A program made the translations under genes and the position numbers. The notes beneath the pieces are model-generated. The model saw nothing but the letters and a program-made list of their open reading frames with translations. It searched no databases and was not told where the DNA came from. From Siphonodentalium dalli (Eukaryota > Mollusca > Scaphopoda > Gadilida > Siphonodentaliidae), in assembly GCA_032622095.1 (NCBI GenBank), contig CP136066.1, forward strand, positions 199,972,978 through 200,036,977: a DNA stretch of 64,000 nucleotides, given 5' to 3'. Below, piece after piece: positions 45,798-57,497 of this stretch (its first letter is position 1; each line of letters opens with the position of its first letter).

Positions 45798-46996
45798 TTA
45801 TTTGGCACCAATTTCCACCGAATTCATACACGTTTTTCTCTAATGATATACCATGAATTATATCACATTTGGTGTCGTTTGCGTCGCTGATGGCGAGCGG
45901 ATATGCACTATCGTTGATAAGATTGCTATTCGCCTTTATCCACATATAAGTTATATACGAGTCACCCATGCCATCTCCATATCATTTTACATAGTTTTGG
46001 ACGTTCACATTTCACAATCCCGACATATGGTGACCCACTTAAGTCACTTGAACAATTATATCTTCCTAACTGTCATATGTATATGGGAATAGCAATCAGG
46101 GCATCACAAAATGAGCTAGCAAAAAGAGATACATAGAAGAGGCATTAAACGTATATTTATCATTCTATTGGAGAGATACACATATTTGTGCAAACTGATA
46201 GATCCCGAACCGTCAGAGGATTGCATATATATTATAACAAAATTGAGTATGTTCCATTCAATACAGTTTCCACAAAAAGTTACAATTTGTCAAGAGATAT
46301 GGAAGGCCTGTTCAAAAATAGTGGTCACAGTGTGCAGTCAAATATAGTTTCTTCTGATATACAAGAAAATGCAGTTAGTAGCAAAAGACTTTTCAGGATC
46401 CTCCCAATACTTCACATCTGACAAGGGTTTTATAACAGACTCATCGACTGATATAAGCAACTCAAAATCTCGCTCTGTGTCTGGCATATGTAGCTAATAT
46501 TAATGCGCATCAACATTTCGTTTAAACTGAGAATATTTAGCCAATATATAGCACCATGAACAGAGGAGCACCTGGAAATTTCTTTAAAACATCTGTATCT
46601 TCATGGAGATAGCCAGGTGTCCTCGATAACTTAGTCCAACCCACTAAATTGATTGATACATCTCAATATTTAAAACCCAATTATCATCTTTTATCGAACT
46701 AATGTGTTTATGATGTTCATGTGTCATATTATAACGTCTAATGTATACGCAGTTGTAAATAAATACATACTTCATTATTGTTGGAACGGATTACTCGCGA
46801 CAAACAGAATGACAATTGACAAGGTACGCCACTACTTATATCCCAATCATGTTTTATGATGCTATTTGAATATACAATTTATGAGAAAACGTATAACACT
46901 TTTAAGCAAGAGCATTCTCTATCCCCAACAAATATCCACAGCAAACAGAGGGTTTCTCATCGCATTAACCTGGGCAACGCCGGGTAACCCTGCTAG
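45798..46996 (+). other. 3' part of the 8.1 kb Helitron
   Basis: Resumes minisatellite (caccaatttccaccgaattc, tttggtgtcgtttgcgtcg), then ~1 kb of AT-rich, non-repetitive DNA. It ends at the terminator hairpin and CTAG at 46993-46996. No gene found. Confidence 0.65.
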
Positions 46997-49395
46997 TATA
47001 ATTATAATAACATAAATCCGCTTAACAAAGTTAAACAAGAAAACCATAGTCAGAAATTGTAACACCACCAAGATTTTATTATTAGCCATAAATATAAATC
47101 ATAATATAAAATATATTGGTTTTCAGAATTCCGTTAAGACAACTAATTCTTCAAATTATTACAATAAACTACGGCTTATAAATTACTGCAGGTTTCTCAT
47201 TCGCCACACCAGAATGCTTAATCTACATGCTGATCAAAACTAAGAGTGCGTGGCACAGCCATTGTTCATAGACATTTTACAGATTGATTGATTTTTGATT
47301 TATTTATTTTTGAAATAAAGACATACATGTATATTGTTTTAACAGGTTACAAATATAATGAATTAGAAGCAAATAAAAAGGAGTTTTTAACATAATTTCA
47401 GTTGTTAGGCTATATAAGAAATCACAAATTTTGAAGCAAATATGAGGCTGTAAAGAAGTCGAAGTGAATACCAATGGTATGATGGCTGAAATTTAGAAAA
47501 ATCGTACAGTACATGCACGGCTAGATATCGGGGATGGCACAAAAAGCACTCGAATGCTTAATTACATTGTGGTCCCGTGATATGCTACCGGCCACGAGGC
47601 AGACAATATAGTTACTAAGAAAATTCTCCATTTTAAAATACTAAAAAATAATGGTAATGACATCAATGTTAATAAGTTAATAATATACATTGATAATGCC
47701 ATCATCAATATGGATAATATAATTTATCGTCGTAAGCGCTATATTTACACGTAATTTTATGATTGTGAAAATGTTTATTTTAAAAGAAATGTTCTTTTCA
47801 CCGACCAGGTGGATGAGACGCCTGGCAGATCCATTATACATAACAAGTCTGTCAGTCGTCTCATTCACCGGGTCTATGAATACTGGCCGATATAATATTA
47901 TACGTAGACCATCTCAGGATCCATAGACATCCCTCCTGCTCTGCGATAATGATGCATGCTGGGAACGAAAGTATCCACAGCAAAGCCATGTGCTTACGGT
48001 CGCATGCATTTACTATAGGGATTTATGGTGGGCCTATAAAACTAATTATAACTTTGATATCTGTCATAGTTTATGCGTGAAATTTTAAACATATATCATT
48101 GACATATACCCCTTCCAGAATTTTCGAAAACATTTTCAGCTGCTCATCGTATTTTTATAGACGAAATAGTCCGAAAATTCAGAAAATTGCGCTAACTGCT
48201 CAATGTTTTAATGTGTTACAAAACGTCTGATAAAAATAGTTCTATCGGGAATATTCTCACCATTTTTTTCAGAGAACATAGAGTAAACATAGTCCTATCG
48301 GGATACCGTAAAGGAGTTCCGTGTATTTTGGAATTAATTAAAACCCTCAGACTGCCGAAACTGGCGACAATAAATTCGCATTTTCGTGTCCCACGAAAAT
48401 GAAACTTGTCTGTCCATTGATCACGTTATTTATTTGACATAGTATTTTTTTCTCTGTTGTATTTGAACATTTGTTGCACATGCAGGCTGCACGATCATAA
48501 TAAGTTCAACCGATAAGCGCCGACTGATACCCGCGCAATAGTTTGTCTCAAATAAATTGTTATCAAAACACAGGTTTATGGCCGCGGACATAAGCCGATT
48601 AAGTGTAATGTAATTTATCCATGAACTTGACTGAGAAATCGTGATTCTATCACCATTGGACCTTTGCACAGGCAAGTTTCATCTTCGTGGGACATGAACA
48701 AGCGAATTTATTGTCGGCAATTTCGGCAGTCTGAAGGTTAATTAATCCTAAAATAAACAGAACTACTTTACGATATTCCGATAGGACTATGTTTACTCTA
48801 TGTTCTCTGAAAAATTAGTGTGAATATTCCAGATAGAATTATTTTTATCAGACGTTATAGCGCAACCCGAAATATGTTGTCTTGCAAGATATCGCACCGC
48901 TTTAGCTCAATTTACCTTCCTTTTATATCCATAAACAGGATCATATATTATATATCCACGGTTTTAATTATAGAATATAAAATATATTGGTTTCGCGAAT
49001 GACCAACTCAGAATTCCGTTAAAATAACAATAACAACCAGCACCTATAACGAACCGGCGGTCGACTCGGCCGTCTCGAACAATAACTATCAGTGTGATCC
49101 AGAAAGGAAAATATAGAGTTGAAATATAAGACTAATCTTTTAATTTGTTTTTATTGGTAATTGACATAGCTTGTCACAAATCAAACATCAACGTTATTGG
49201 CATAATAATGTAAAGTAAAGGACAATAAACGAAATTGAAATTCCCGTTTTACCGGACCCGGCCTACTGGTCGCGTATAGTTCGACTTTTAAATAAACGGA
49301 ATTTCCAACTCTATAAATAAAAGCCCCACTGTTAATGTCAGCGTCCACAGATTTCTAATATCTCGAGAACAGAGTACACCTGTGGTGTGAATAAA
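46997..49395. other. Insert between block B2 and block C2, with a foldback
   Basis: The first ~38 bp (tataattataataacataaa...) are still block B. The rest, to about 49391, is absent from copies 1 and 3, where gttaaataaatatatgtcg is continuous, so it is another insertion of ~2.35 kb with undefined ends. It contains a foldback at 48223-48856, a direct repeat pair (ataaaatatattggttt at about 47105 and 48977), and a LINE/SINE-like tail in reverse near 47283-47325. No gene. Confidence 0.55.
48223..48856. repeat. Foldback with ~190-bp arms
   Basis: 48223-48413 pairs with 48670-48856: acgtctgataaaaat against atttttatcagacgt, gtttactctatgttctctga in both, ccacgaaaatgaaacttg against caagtttcatcttcgtgg. 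The arms are diverged by a few percent with small indels. The ~255-bp loop shows no gene. Confidence 0.8.
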
Positions 49396-51819
49396 TATAT
49401 GTCGTCGATATCATGTATCATGCCAAAGCATCTTCAAATTTCATCACACCTCAAGGTCAGTCTTATGTCAATGTGCATGTCTATACCTTCAAATACTGTG
49501 GCTAGACCTCTTTAATCCCACCATTGTTACTTGACAATATACCAATACCCTCCATCTACCATTCAGCATTATGCCATACAATGGATTCATTAGCGTTAAT
49601 CATCATTAGTGTGTTATTGTAGTTGGACGCACATTGTATGTAACTTAGTACACTGTCTTTAGTGCATTTTGTTACACATTAACCTGTATCACCTTATCAA
49701 TTGACCCAGTCAATGTTAAAACATCAAATCATGTTTCACTCATTTTATCATGCAAACGTATTAAGAACAATGATTTTATTTACTGTATTATGTATGCATG
49801 GTAATTAAAACTTTCAAATGTTTTAGCAGACAGATGTTAATACAATACATTTGACTGTTATGTCGCTCCCGTGACAAAATTAATTTGGGTTTTTTAATTA
49901 AATTCCGTCTCTATTTTGGGTAAAACAAATTTGACCATTTGTTTGGCCAACGACAGCGTGTACCCTGTCCACATAGTCATGTAATCTTGACACATTACCC
50001 CCATTCTGGACTCCTCGATCTATGACCACGGGGACCAAGCTCTCTGGTATAATTATAACTCATCTTTCGCGGAAGGATATATCCAGATCTGGAAGAAATA
50101 TGTCACCACTATATAGCCGACGTTGCGCATAAAATATTCCGAAAGTCCGATTACTTGTTCTGTTATTTGACGAGTTATTCGATCGAATAATTATGCATGG
50201 TTCATGATCTCTGATCACAAATTATCCGGAAACATGGACCAATCATCCTATTTGAATGCCGTTGATAGCACCGATTCACGTTGTCTGTTTTCGACAACGT
50301 CTGACCGGCATATCGTCGACGTACCATTGTTGAATGCTGTCACCTCGTCACAATCGTGTTATTGCCGTGTCTACAACAGTCAATTTGGGCCATGCGGTAA
50401 TTTCATATAGCTAGTGTATAGTCTATTCTATATCATTATTGTAAAACAAAATTTAATAATGCTTAATTTGACGATAAATGTAAATGTTTTCGTACCCACA
50501 AATCGACGGAATATAATTCATTTCAAAAATGCGCGCCTATCCTTGACCCAGTCACCCTGCTAAAAAATAACGTCATAAAGTTCGTACCAATCATGGCGTT
50601 GTTTAAAGCCGAGTCTGAAACGGAACGGATCTGACGAGGTTTGCCGAATGACACTACCCCGTCCCATCACATTATATGTATGTGTTCACTCCTTCCCTTT
50701 TTGTAAAGGGGTACTCTTAATAATGTGACACGAAGGACATTTTTTTTAGGTTTTTTGTATGCAGCCAACACACCGACATGGGCATGTATATTATAAGAAG
50801 TGACAAACTATACAATTGAGCAAAGAATCTTTATATATGCATGGAAATACAGATCAACGATGATAACTGATGGCCGAATTATGTACATGTACTAGCTGTT
50901 TATAAATTGAGAATACACATTGGCCTCTATAGTGTATGACGGTTAATAAGGTTTACACTGGCCACTATTACCACTATTTCATATGGTAAAACACAAAGCA
51001 CCCATGTAAACCATCATTGTGGTTTTATGTGATGCTTTGCGTTTTACATAGATTACAACAAAATGAGGGCTGAGGCCTTATATTACCAGAGTATACTTTT
51101 TTACCAGATTGGTTGGAAGGCAACCTATGTTTGCTAAGGTATGTTGCAAATCAAATTGATGATACCAGATTAAATTCTCAATTTACAAGAAGAGTTTCAG
51201 AATACGGAAAATGATATTTTGTACGCTGGTAAACTCGAGAAAAACACTTAAAATCAATTTGCGATGGCAAAACTAGTGTATTAACTGGATAACACCCTGG
51301 TAAATTAAATTTACCAACTCAAGGTGTTGACTCTAAATCACTCCGGTAATACTATGCAACTCTCATATTAGACTGATATTAATATGGTGGTAAAGTCAGA
51401 ATTTACCCTGATGTGCGCAGTTATACATTGATTTTGCTATTGTGTTGGTATTATGGTGAATTCTCAATTAACCCCAGTAAACACATGTACACTTTGATTT
51501 ACACTGGTTTATATTTAATTTGCCAGCGTGTTTTCGAAACACCCTAGTAGAATAAATGTTGGCCTCACATTAGTTTGGTATTATCATGGTAAATTTTCAG
51601 ATCACCCCAGTAAACCTACGTAAACCGTGATTTGCAATGGTTTCTATTGGTTTCACCAGCGTGTTTTTGAAACACGCAAGTAGAATCAATGTAAAACCTT
51701 ACATTACTTCGGAATTAAAATGGTGATTTATCAACTGACCCCATGTAAACCCACGTAAAGCGTGATTTACAATGATTTACATTGGTTTTGCCAGGGTAAT
51801 TTTTGTATAATGGTTTAAA

Positions 51820-52077
51820 TCAAGCCTTGAAAAATAAGGTGTCTGTCATTTGCAGAATGAGGTCCACAGAGGGTGAATTTAGTGATGCTACCCCGCATAG
51901 CTGGCTATCATCACCAAATTCACCCTCTGTGGACCTCATTCTGCTTACACCTCAGCAGAATGAGGTTCCCAGAGGGTGCATTTGGTTATTCTAGCCCACT
52001 ATACGGGGTAGCATCACTAAATTCACCCTCTGTGGACCTCATTCTGCAAATGACAGACACCCTATTTCAAGGCTTGG
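51820..52077. mobile_element. 258-bp palindromic MITE with TTTAAA duplication, C2
   Basis: Flanked by TTTAAA at 51814-51819 and 52078-52083; the empty site with one TTTAAA is in block C1 (22261). Ends are tcaagccttgaaa and its near-complement ttcaaggcttgg. Inside, gcagaatgaggtccacagag (and ggtgaattt) appears four times in alternating orientation, making nested hairpins separated by ttacacctca. No coding capacity. Confidence 0.88.
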
Positions 52078-52082
52078 TTTAA

Positions 52083-52628
52083 AGTGACATATAGGTACTA
52101 CGACCGGAAGTAATCAAATATAGTGTGAATACAGAAATATTTATATTTGTTCAAATCGCCATCAACAGAAGGAATATTAAAATATGTATAGTTTTGTTCA
52201 TATGCCAAACATAATCAGCGCGTAAATAGTATATTGTCGTCAAGACGTACGATGGTATACGTAAACAAGAGCCTGCTCGTGTTACAGAAGTTGTGCTTCT
52301 GTTTACATAACACAGCGCAATTCTATTGGTTAATGACACACAAATTATATAAATGCTCTTTATTATTTCCTTATCAGGAAAACAGTAACAAAAACGCTCT
52401 TTATGTTACCATATCCGAATCTAAACAAAAGCCAGGAAACGTAACGTTTTTTGCTTTTGTTTACATAACAAATCAAACAAAATTGACAATAACATACTGT
52501 TTATGCCATATTTCTGATTGGTGTAAGAACAATGTTTGTCTATATTTTACTATTCGTTCTGTTTATGGCGGTTTTTGACGGAGGTGAATATTTTAACAGC
52601 CTACCCACATCCAAGGCCGCCCGTATCT
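52083..52628 (-). mobile_element. TTAA-flanked MITE in block C2
   Basis: The right end agatacgggcggccttgg (read on the minus strand) matches the end of 36037-36528 and is followed by TTAA at 52629-52632. The left end near 52083 follows TTAA (52079-52082) but its terminal repeat is decayed. The interior is homologous to the inner element of the CACTG cargo. Confidence 0.7.
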
Positions 52629-53018
52629 TTAACTATTTATACATTCACGCATGTCACAATAATAAATAAATAAATAAATAATCAGTCAATCAATATTATC
52701 AAAGCCACAATCATAGAAGCCGAATCATTAAGATCAAGTTCACATATGGGCTTGTGTTAATGTGCTATGGTGTTGTTTGGTCCTACTGAATTGATATGAT
52801 GCTCGTAGACTATACTGATGCAGTAGAGAAAAAGAACCGTTATTTTGTTGTCTAATGTTGACTTTGCACGGTGTTTGGGTAATGTCCAGTTGTTGTATGA
52901 ACCATTCCAAAACCGATATGCTTTAAATATGTCAACAATGGCTGCAATAGTTCTTGCAAAACGACAGAAACAGCCATCTTGATTATGGTCGGTTTGCGAA
53001 AAAATAACACACACATTA

Positions 53019-53410
53019 TTAAAGTGATGTGAAACACTCCTGTAGGGTGATCAAATAAAATTTGAAAAATATCTTGCTCAAAGTAGTTATGTTTACGAAT
53101 ATTAATCAAAATTGACAACACACACGTCGTTCTGATAAATTCAATAAATAAAATTGTTCTGGATGGCGAAATCATTTGTGTGTGTCGATAGTTGCGTCCC
53201 GAATCGAGATGTAAATATTTACAATTGAGCGTAGTTAAGACGATGTTTTCTATGGAGTGGTATGGACCGTATGGTTAATTACTTTGAAATTTTCGGCGAT
53301 GTTAGTAGAATGCTACACTACACAGGTTGGCATAACGCCTGGGTACTAACCTAATCAGTTTCACGCATCCGAACAAGTCCATAATATGTCATTCAAATAT
53401 TTTATAACAA
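53019..53410 (+). repeat. Family M repeat in block C2
   Basis: Runs from ttaaagtgatgtgaaacact to ccgaacaagtccataatatg without a Helitron inserted, so it is a longer intact copy. Duplicate at 62634-63020. Confidence 0.7.
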
Positions 53411-54621
53411 TTATGTTTTTTGTTAAATGTTGTATACACATACTGCTTTTTCCTAGAATAGATTAGCACAACTCCGTGAACATGACAACTTTAGATAAAA
53501 TGACTGTACGCTGCCCTACCAGCATCATAACAGTTTAACAGGACCACCAATATCACAGCAAAACATTAGGATCAGGGTTGGTACCTGAGTACCAACGTGA
53601 ATGCACGAATACGACATGTGCGCCTAGTGGCGAATCTGGTAAAACCGATGATTAACCCTTTACCCAACAAACAGACACCCTTCTAATGAAATAGGTTCAG
53701 ACAACTGAACCAGCATTAAAGGGTGCATGTACAAAAAGTTCAATCACTAAATCGCCAATACAAATTTGTGAATTTAAATAAGGTCTATTTTATTCCAAAA
53801 TACTCACTTATGGCCATGGGGACGATTAAAATGAAAGTAAATGTCTGTCGAGACGACACTTTCAAAAACCAAGTCACCTTTGCCAGTTGTATACCGGTAC
53901 ATTTAAGGTTTGAAATACCAAACCAAATTGTACATAGTTCTCAAAGGTTTGAAACACCAAACCAGCTGAATATGAAGTGTATTTAGGAGTGGAAGGCTTG
54001 AAAACCCGAAGCCAGCATCTCTTAAATTGGAAGTAGATTATGTTTAAAGAAATAGTAGTCACAGAGCGGTAGCCTGATTGTAGCACTGTAGAACCAAAAT
54101 ACTGGTTCCAGCTATGATTGGAAAACCTCATAACCCTATTTCTGCGAGGTCAGGGTTTCGACTCATGTAGTCATAGGCACTCCACCCATCTTGGTTTAGC
54201 AGGCTATCTTCATTCTTTTCAAAATAAAACTGGGTGGTGTGTAGTGAAGTTGGTAAACAATAATTATTCCACGTGGTCCAATATAAACAATGTGCCGCTG
54301 TCAAAATACGTCATCAATAAACATTGGGTGCGGTCCAATCAAACCGACGATATCGCAGCCAATTGCTGACCACAGCGAGAGCCGAGGATTGTGGGTTGAT
54401 ATAATATATACAGAAAGAATCTAATCTCGGACCAGACCACACGACTAAATTGATTAATGCTAAATATTCTACTATGATGCATGATAACTATTCTACCACG
54501 ATGTATAACTTATAAGAGTTCCCGACCTACTAGATAGGTAAGTATTCTATTGCCTAATATGTATTCTATGTAGTGATGATTAATATATTACCCCATTCAA
54601 AATTCGCTACACACAGACACC

Positions 54622-54696
54622 GTATATTCTGCCCAGACGGAGGCGATAACAAATAAATCCCTAAATAGCCCGGACGAAGTCAGGAACATCATCTAG
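54622..54696 (+). mobile_element. Helitron 3' end (unit 6 subfamily)
   Basis: ccgtatattctgcccagacg ... aaatagcccggacgaagtca ... catCTAG|T, matching 16373-16450. Only the 3' ~75 bp is recognisable; the 5' part appears deleted. Confidence 0.7.
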
Positions 54697-54969
54697 TTTT
54701 TATGTATTAATTAAATGCAGTGACTCGAAGTCGTTTTCGTTTGTTATCGCCGATAGTTGCGTTCCGAATCCAGAAGTAAATATTTACCACTGAGCGTATT
54801 TCAGACGATGTTTCCGGCGGAGTGGTACGGTCGATTATCTTGAGATTTTCGGCGATATTAGTAGCATGCTACATTCCGCCAGTTGGCATAGCGCCTGAAT
54901 ACTAACGTATTAATTCACGCACCAGAACAAGTCCATAATATGTCTTTAAAATAGTATTGGCAAAATATT
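54697..54969. repeat. Family M, right part, before block A3
   Basis: Counterpart of 16451-16741. The combination of Helitron 3' end plus family M right half shows that block 3 and block 1 share this ancestral left flank, which is missing at the A2 junction (22823). Confidence 0.7.
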
Positions 54970-55964
54970 CAACACCAGCTGTGTCCTTTCGTAGAACGCG
55001 ACGTCTGAACTACGCAAGAAGAACACAGACAGAAGAAAATTAACCTTGTTATTTTTCATCCGCTACTTGGAAATATCTGTCTTATAATTCCACCACGGTG
55101 TTTCACCCTGGTGATATATTTCAGTCATATATTTTAACCCTAGTATATTTACCCTTGTATTTTCACCATATTAACTGTCTTGTATTCTCACCCTGGTCCG
55201 TTGGTATACCATAGTAGTTTTAATTACCCTGGTATACCATGGTAGGTTTTAGAAGGCTTACATTTTGAGAGAGATCATGGGAATTGTTATGACTCACACA
55301 TGTAATTACCTTCGTCACATAGTTATAACATTATTCTTGCCTAGATAGTTAACTTGTGTGTATGACATCGGTACTCCATTGTTTTTGCCACGATTAAGGT
55401 ACAAACATAATTTTATTATCGTTAAAAGAGACAAAACACCCAGATGCATAATGTGTTATTATGAAATAGAGTTATCGCTCATGCTACCATGATGCTTTCA
55501 CCCTGGGGATTTCAGCCTTGAATTTTCACACGTAAAATAATATAGCATACCAACATTACTGTTAGAAAATGTATCAAACTAAATATCGCCTTCAAATCTG
55601 GAAACAATTATAATATCCAGCTTAAAAGACTTTTGTTTTTATCGGTGTGTGAGAGGAAAGATGCTATGCATTAGAATATGATCAACAGAGAGCGTTAATT
55701 ATTATTTATTATTATCAGATTACAATATATGTGGGGAAATTGGTACATATTGGTAACTTGGCCCGGTGATTGTCACGGAATATATACAGTGGAACTCGTA
55801 TGACGTACAGTGAAACCAAGTAGCTATACCGAGCGTTTACAACCAGCTTAGAAGATATGGAGGGAGAATAGGGGTAACTTAATTCCCCATGCATGGCGTC
55901 TCATGGAATATGGAATAATAATTTACTCATTCTTTACCCGAGCAATGCCGGGTACCCCAGCTAG
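54970..55964 (+). repeat. Block A, copy 3, without SINE, with Helitron-type 3' end
   Basis: Matches 16742-18187 but lacks the SINE: caccctggt is followed by ccgttggt and then ataccatagtag at about 55199. It also has several other deletions. It contains the empty CACTG site (aaccagctt, about 55850) and ends cccgagcaatgccggg, taccccagCTAG|T at 55961-55964, where copies 1 and 2 have CTGG. Confidence 0.75.
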
Positions 55965-56215
55965 TAATATATCAGTACTGTATGAGACAACATACATAAT
56001 TATACGAGGAAGCAGTGTATATGCATATTGTAGCATGGGACGCAATTCGCCACCTCTAACACCAACCTAGTTAATAATTATTACTCACCACTATTGGTTC
56101 TTACAACCATGAAAAATGCTAAACAGGAAATTAACTAATCACTGCCTCGATATTGAGCCATGTTCTTTTTAACAAATTTAACAAAAACAACACCGGTGTT
56201 ACCTATCGCCATTAA
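55965..56215. other. Block B3 leader
   Basis: Same AT-rich leader as 18188-18458, with a ~30-bp deletion near 56015. It ends at the TAA target of the Harbinger element. Confidence 0.6.
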
Positions 56216-57488
56216 GGGTACGTTCATACGCTGGCAATATTGCACTGCAAACTGCAAAAATGCCAGCTGCAAAATTTCCAAAACGGATTAATTTCTGCCC
56301 GATGTCAACAAATCAGCGTTAGTAGTGATCAATGAACGACAGCCGTTTTGCGTTATTGATGAGCTGTTTGCAATATATTAGAACACGATGCGTGTTGGTA
56401 TTCTTAGGCCAGTCAAAATAATGTCACTTGACATGTTGGAATGTTATATCGCCACGACCAGTTCTCTCGCTGGGATGCTGCTCATATATGAGTACAATAA
56501 ACGTCACTTAGACAGGAGATGGTGGGTCCGCACTTGGCTCAACGAAGATAACCGACGAATTCATATCTTCCCGGGTATCATCCCAAACTCCAAACTTGTC
56601 ATTCCAATAATTTTAGTCACAAACTCGTTGGTCTTCATGTTAAGCAAAACAATAAGTTATGAAAAACGGGGGAGGGGGGGCGTAGTGCTGATGTTAAACA
56701 AAACAAAGAAATCAAATAAATAGTAACACAAGTTAATCAAAAGCACACAATATATTGTTATTCAAATGGCATGAATAATTATATAGGCCCATATATGCTT
56801 TATCAATGCCAAAGACTAACATCCCATTATCCCTACTGCTAGACCCCACCCCCACCACCACGACACAAGCAGTCACGTTTAAACCACTACAATTACATCG
56901 ATATACCAGTCTTGGTAGATGGTGTTGGCACGTATTCGAACCCCAGCTTGATCTGAATTGAGTGATATCTCAATGTGCCATTCTGATCGATACATGACCA
57001 TTTCGATAACAGTTTATAATTTGCACACGCTCACTGAAGTAAGCACATTTGAAGAAATGCATGGCTACTCATAGTGGGTCCTGCCAACACCTCCCCTATA
57101 GCTCCCACGTTTATGACTCGGGAAGCATCACCTTTGGTACTCTTTGTATCACGCCATATCATCATATCCTCATATAACGGAGATTAGTAAGTACACATGT
57201 ATAATTATGTGTATGAGAATCGCAGAGAAACACCCCGATCCCATTCGATCGTATCAAGGACGGTACAGACACAATCAATTATTGTCAGTGGCCTTGTGTT
57301 GTGGCCACCAGCAGAGAGGTATACGCCGTTATCATTTATCACCGTTGATTGTTGACGACCAACCACGACACAGCACGAGCTAGTCGTTTGCTGGCAAAAA
57401 TGCCAGCTAACAAAACAAAACAAAACAACTTTTGCAGCTGGCATTTTTGCAGTTTGCAGTGCAATATTGCCAGCGTATGAACGTACCC
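56216..57488. mobile_element. 1273-bp PIF/Harbinger-type element
   Basis: 59-bp perfect terminal inverted repeats (56216-56274 and 57430-57488) starting GGGTACGTTCATACGCTGGC. The 3-bp target duplication is TAA (56213-56215, 57489-57491). The empty site cattaaacc is in block B1. TWA duplication with GGG ends is the PIF/Harbinger signature. The interior retains a transposase relic (56388-56723). The rest is non-coding, including a C-rich run near 56845. Confidence 0.9.
56388..56723 (+). pseudogene. Harbinger transposase N-terminal relic
   Basis: A 111-codon frame with NKRHLDRRWWVRTWLNEDNR in its middle. 'RRWWVRPW' is the conserved start of the Harbinger transposase (HARBI1-like) nuclease; here proline is threonine. 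Sequence after HIFPGIIPN soon becomes low-complexity (KRGRGGVVLMLNKTKKSNK), and no DDE core follows. Most likely the first exon or part of the transposase left by internal deletion. Confidence 0.6.
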
Positions 57489-57497
57489 TAAATGCAA

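Larger units (their letters stand above)
38869..46996 (+). mobile_element. 8.1 kb Helitron with minisatellite body and nested LINE
   Basis: Begins TCTATATCTATATTTGCG after an A, followed by a (TCTG)n run. It ends with hairpin cctgggcaacgccggg, taaccctg and CTAG before a T (46993-46997). The empty site survives in block B1 (taacgta|tataattata, about 19746) and in B3. Insertion between A and T, with no target duplication, is the Helitron rule. The body is ~150-180-bp repeat monomers, with a second head at about 40596. The LINE at 41131-45797 sits in the body. No Rep/helicase gene. Confidence 0.85.
49396..54621. repeat. Block C, copy 2 (full length)
   Basis: Starts tatgtcgtcgatatcatgta. The same sequence, nearly base for base, recurs at 59010-64000 with an offset of 9613-9615. 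It holds the hairpin (50986-51047), the ~132-bp array, a 258-bp palindromic element, a TTAA element and a full family M copy. A ~1.2 kb tail follows, with palindrome gttggtacctgagtaccaac at 53579 and two aggtttgaaa.accaaacca motifs near 53910 and 53945. No gene. A 68-codon frame at 50204-50410 is open in copies 2 and 3 but has a stop in copy 1. Confidence 0.85.

Noticed and set aside
47105-48995. LTR retrotransposon bounded by ataaaatatattggttt repeats
   Set aside because: Repeat identity covers only a few dozen bases, no TG...CA ends, no gag/pol sequence between.
56388-56723. A host gene of 111 codons
   Set aside because: It lies wholly inside the Harbinger inverted repeats and contains the Harbinger RRWWVR motif.
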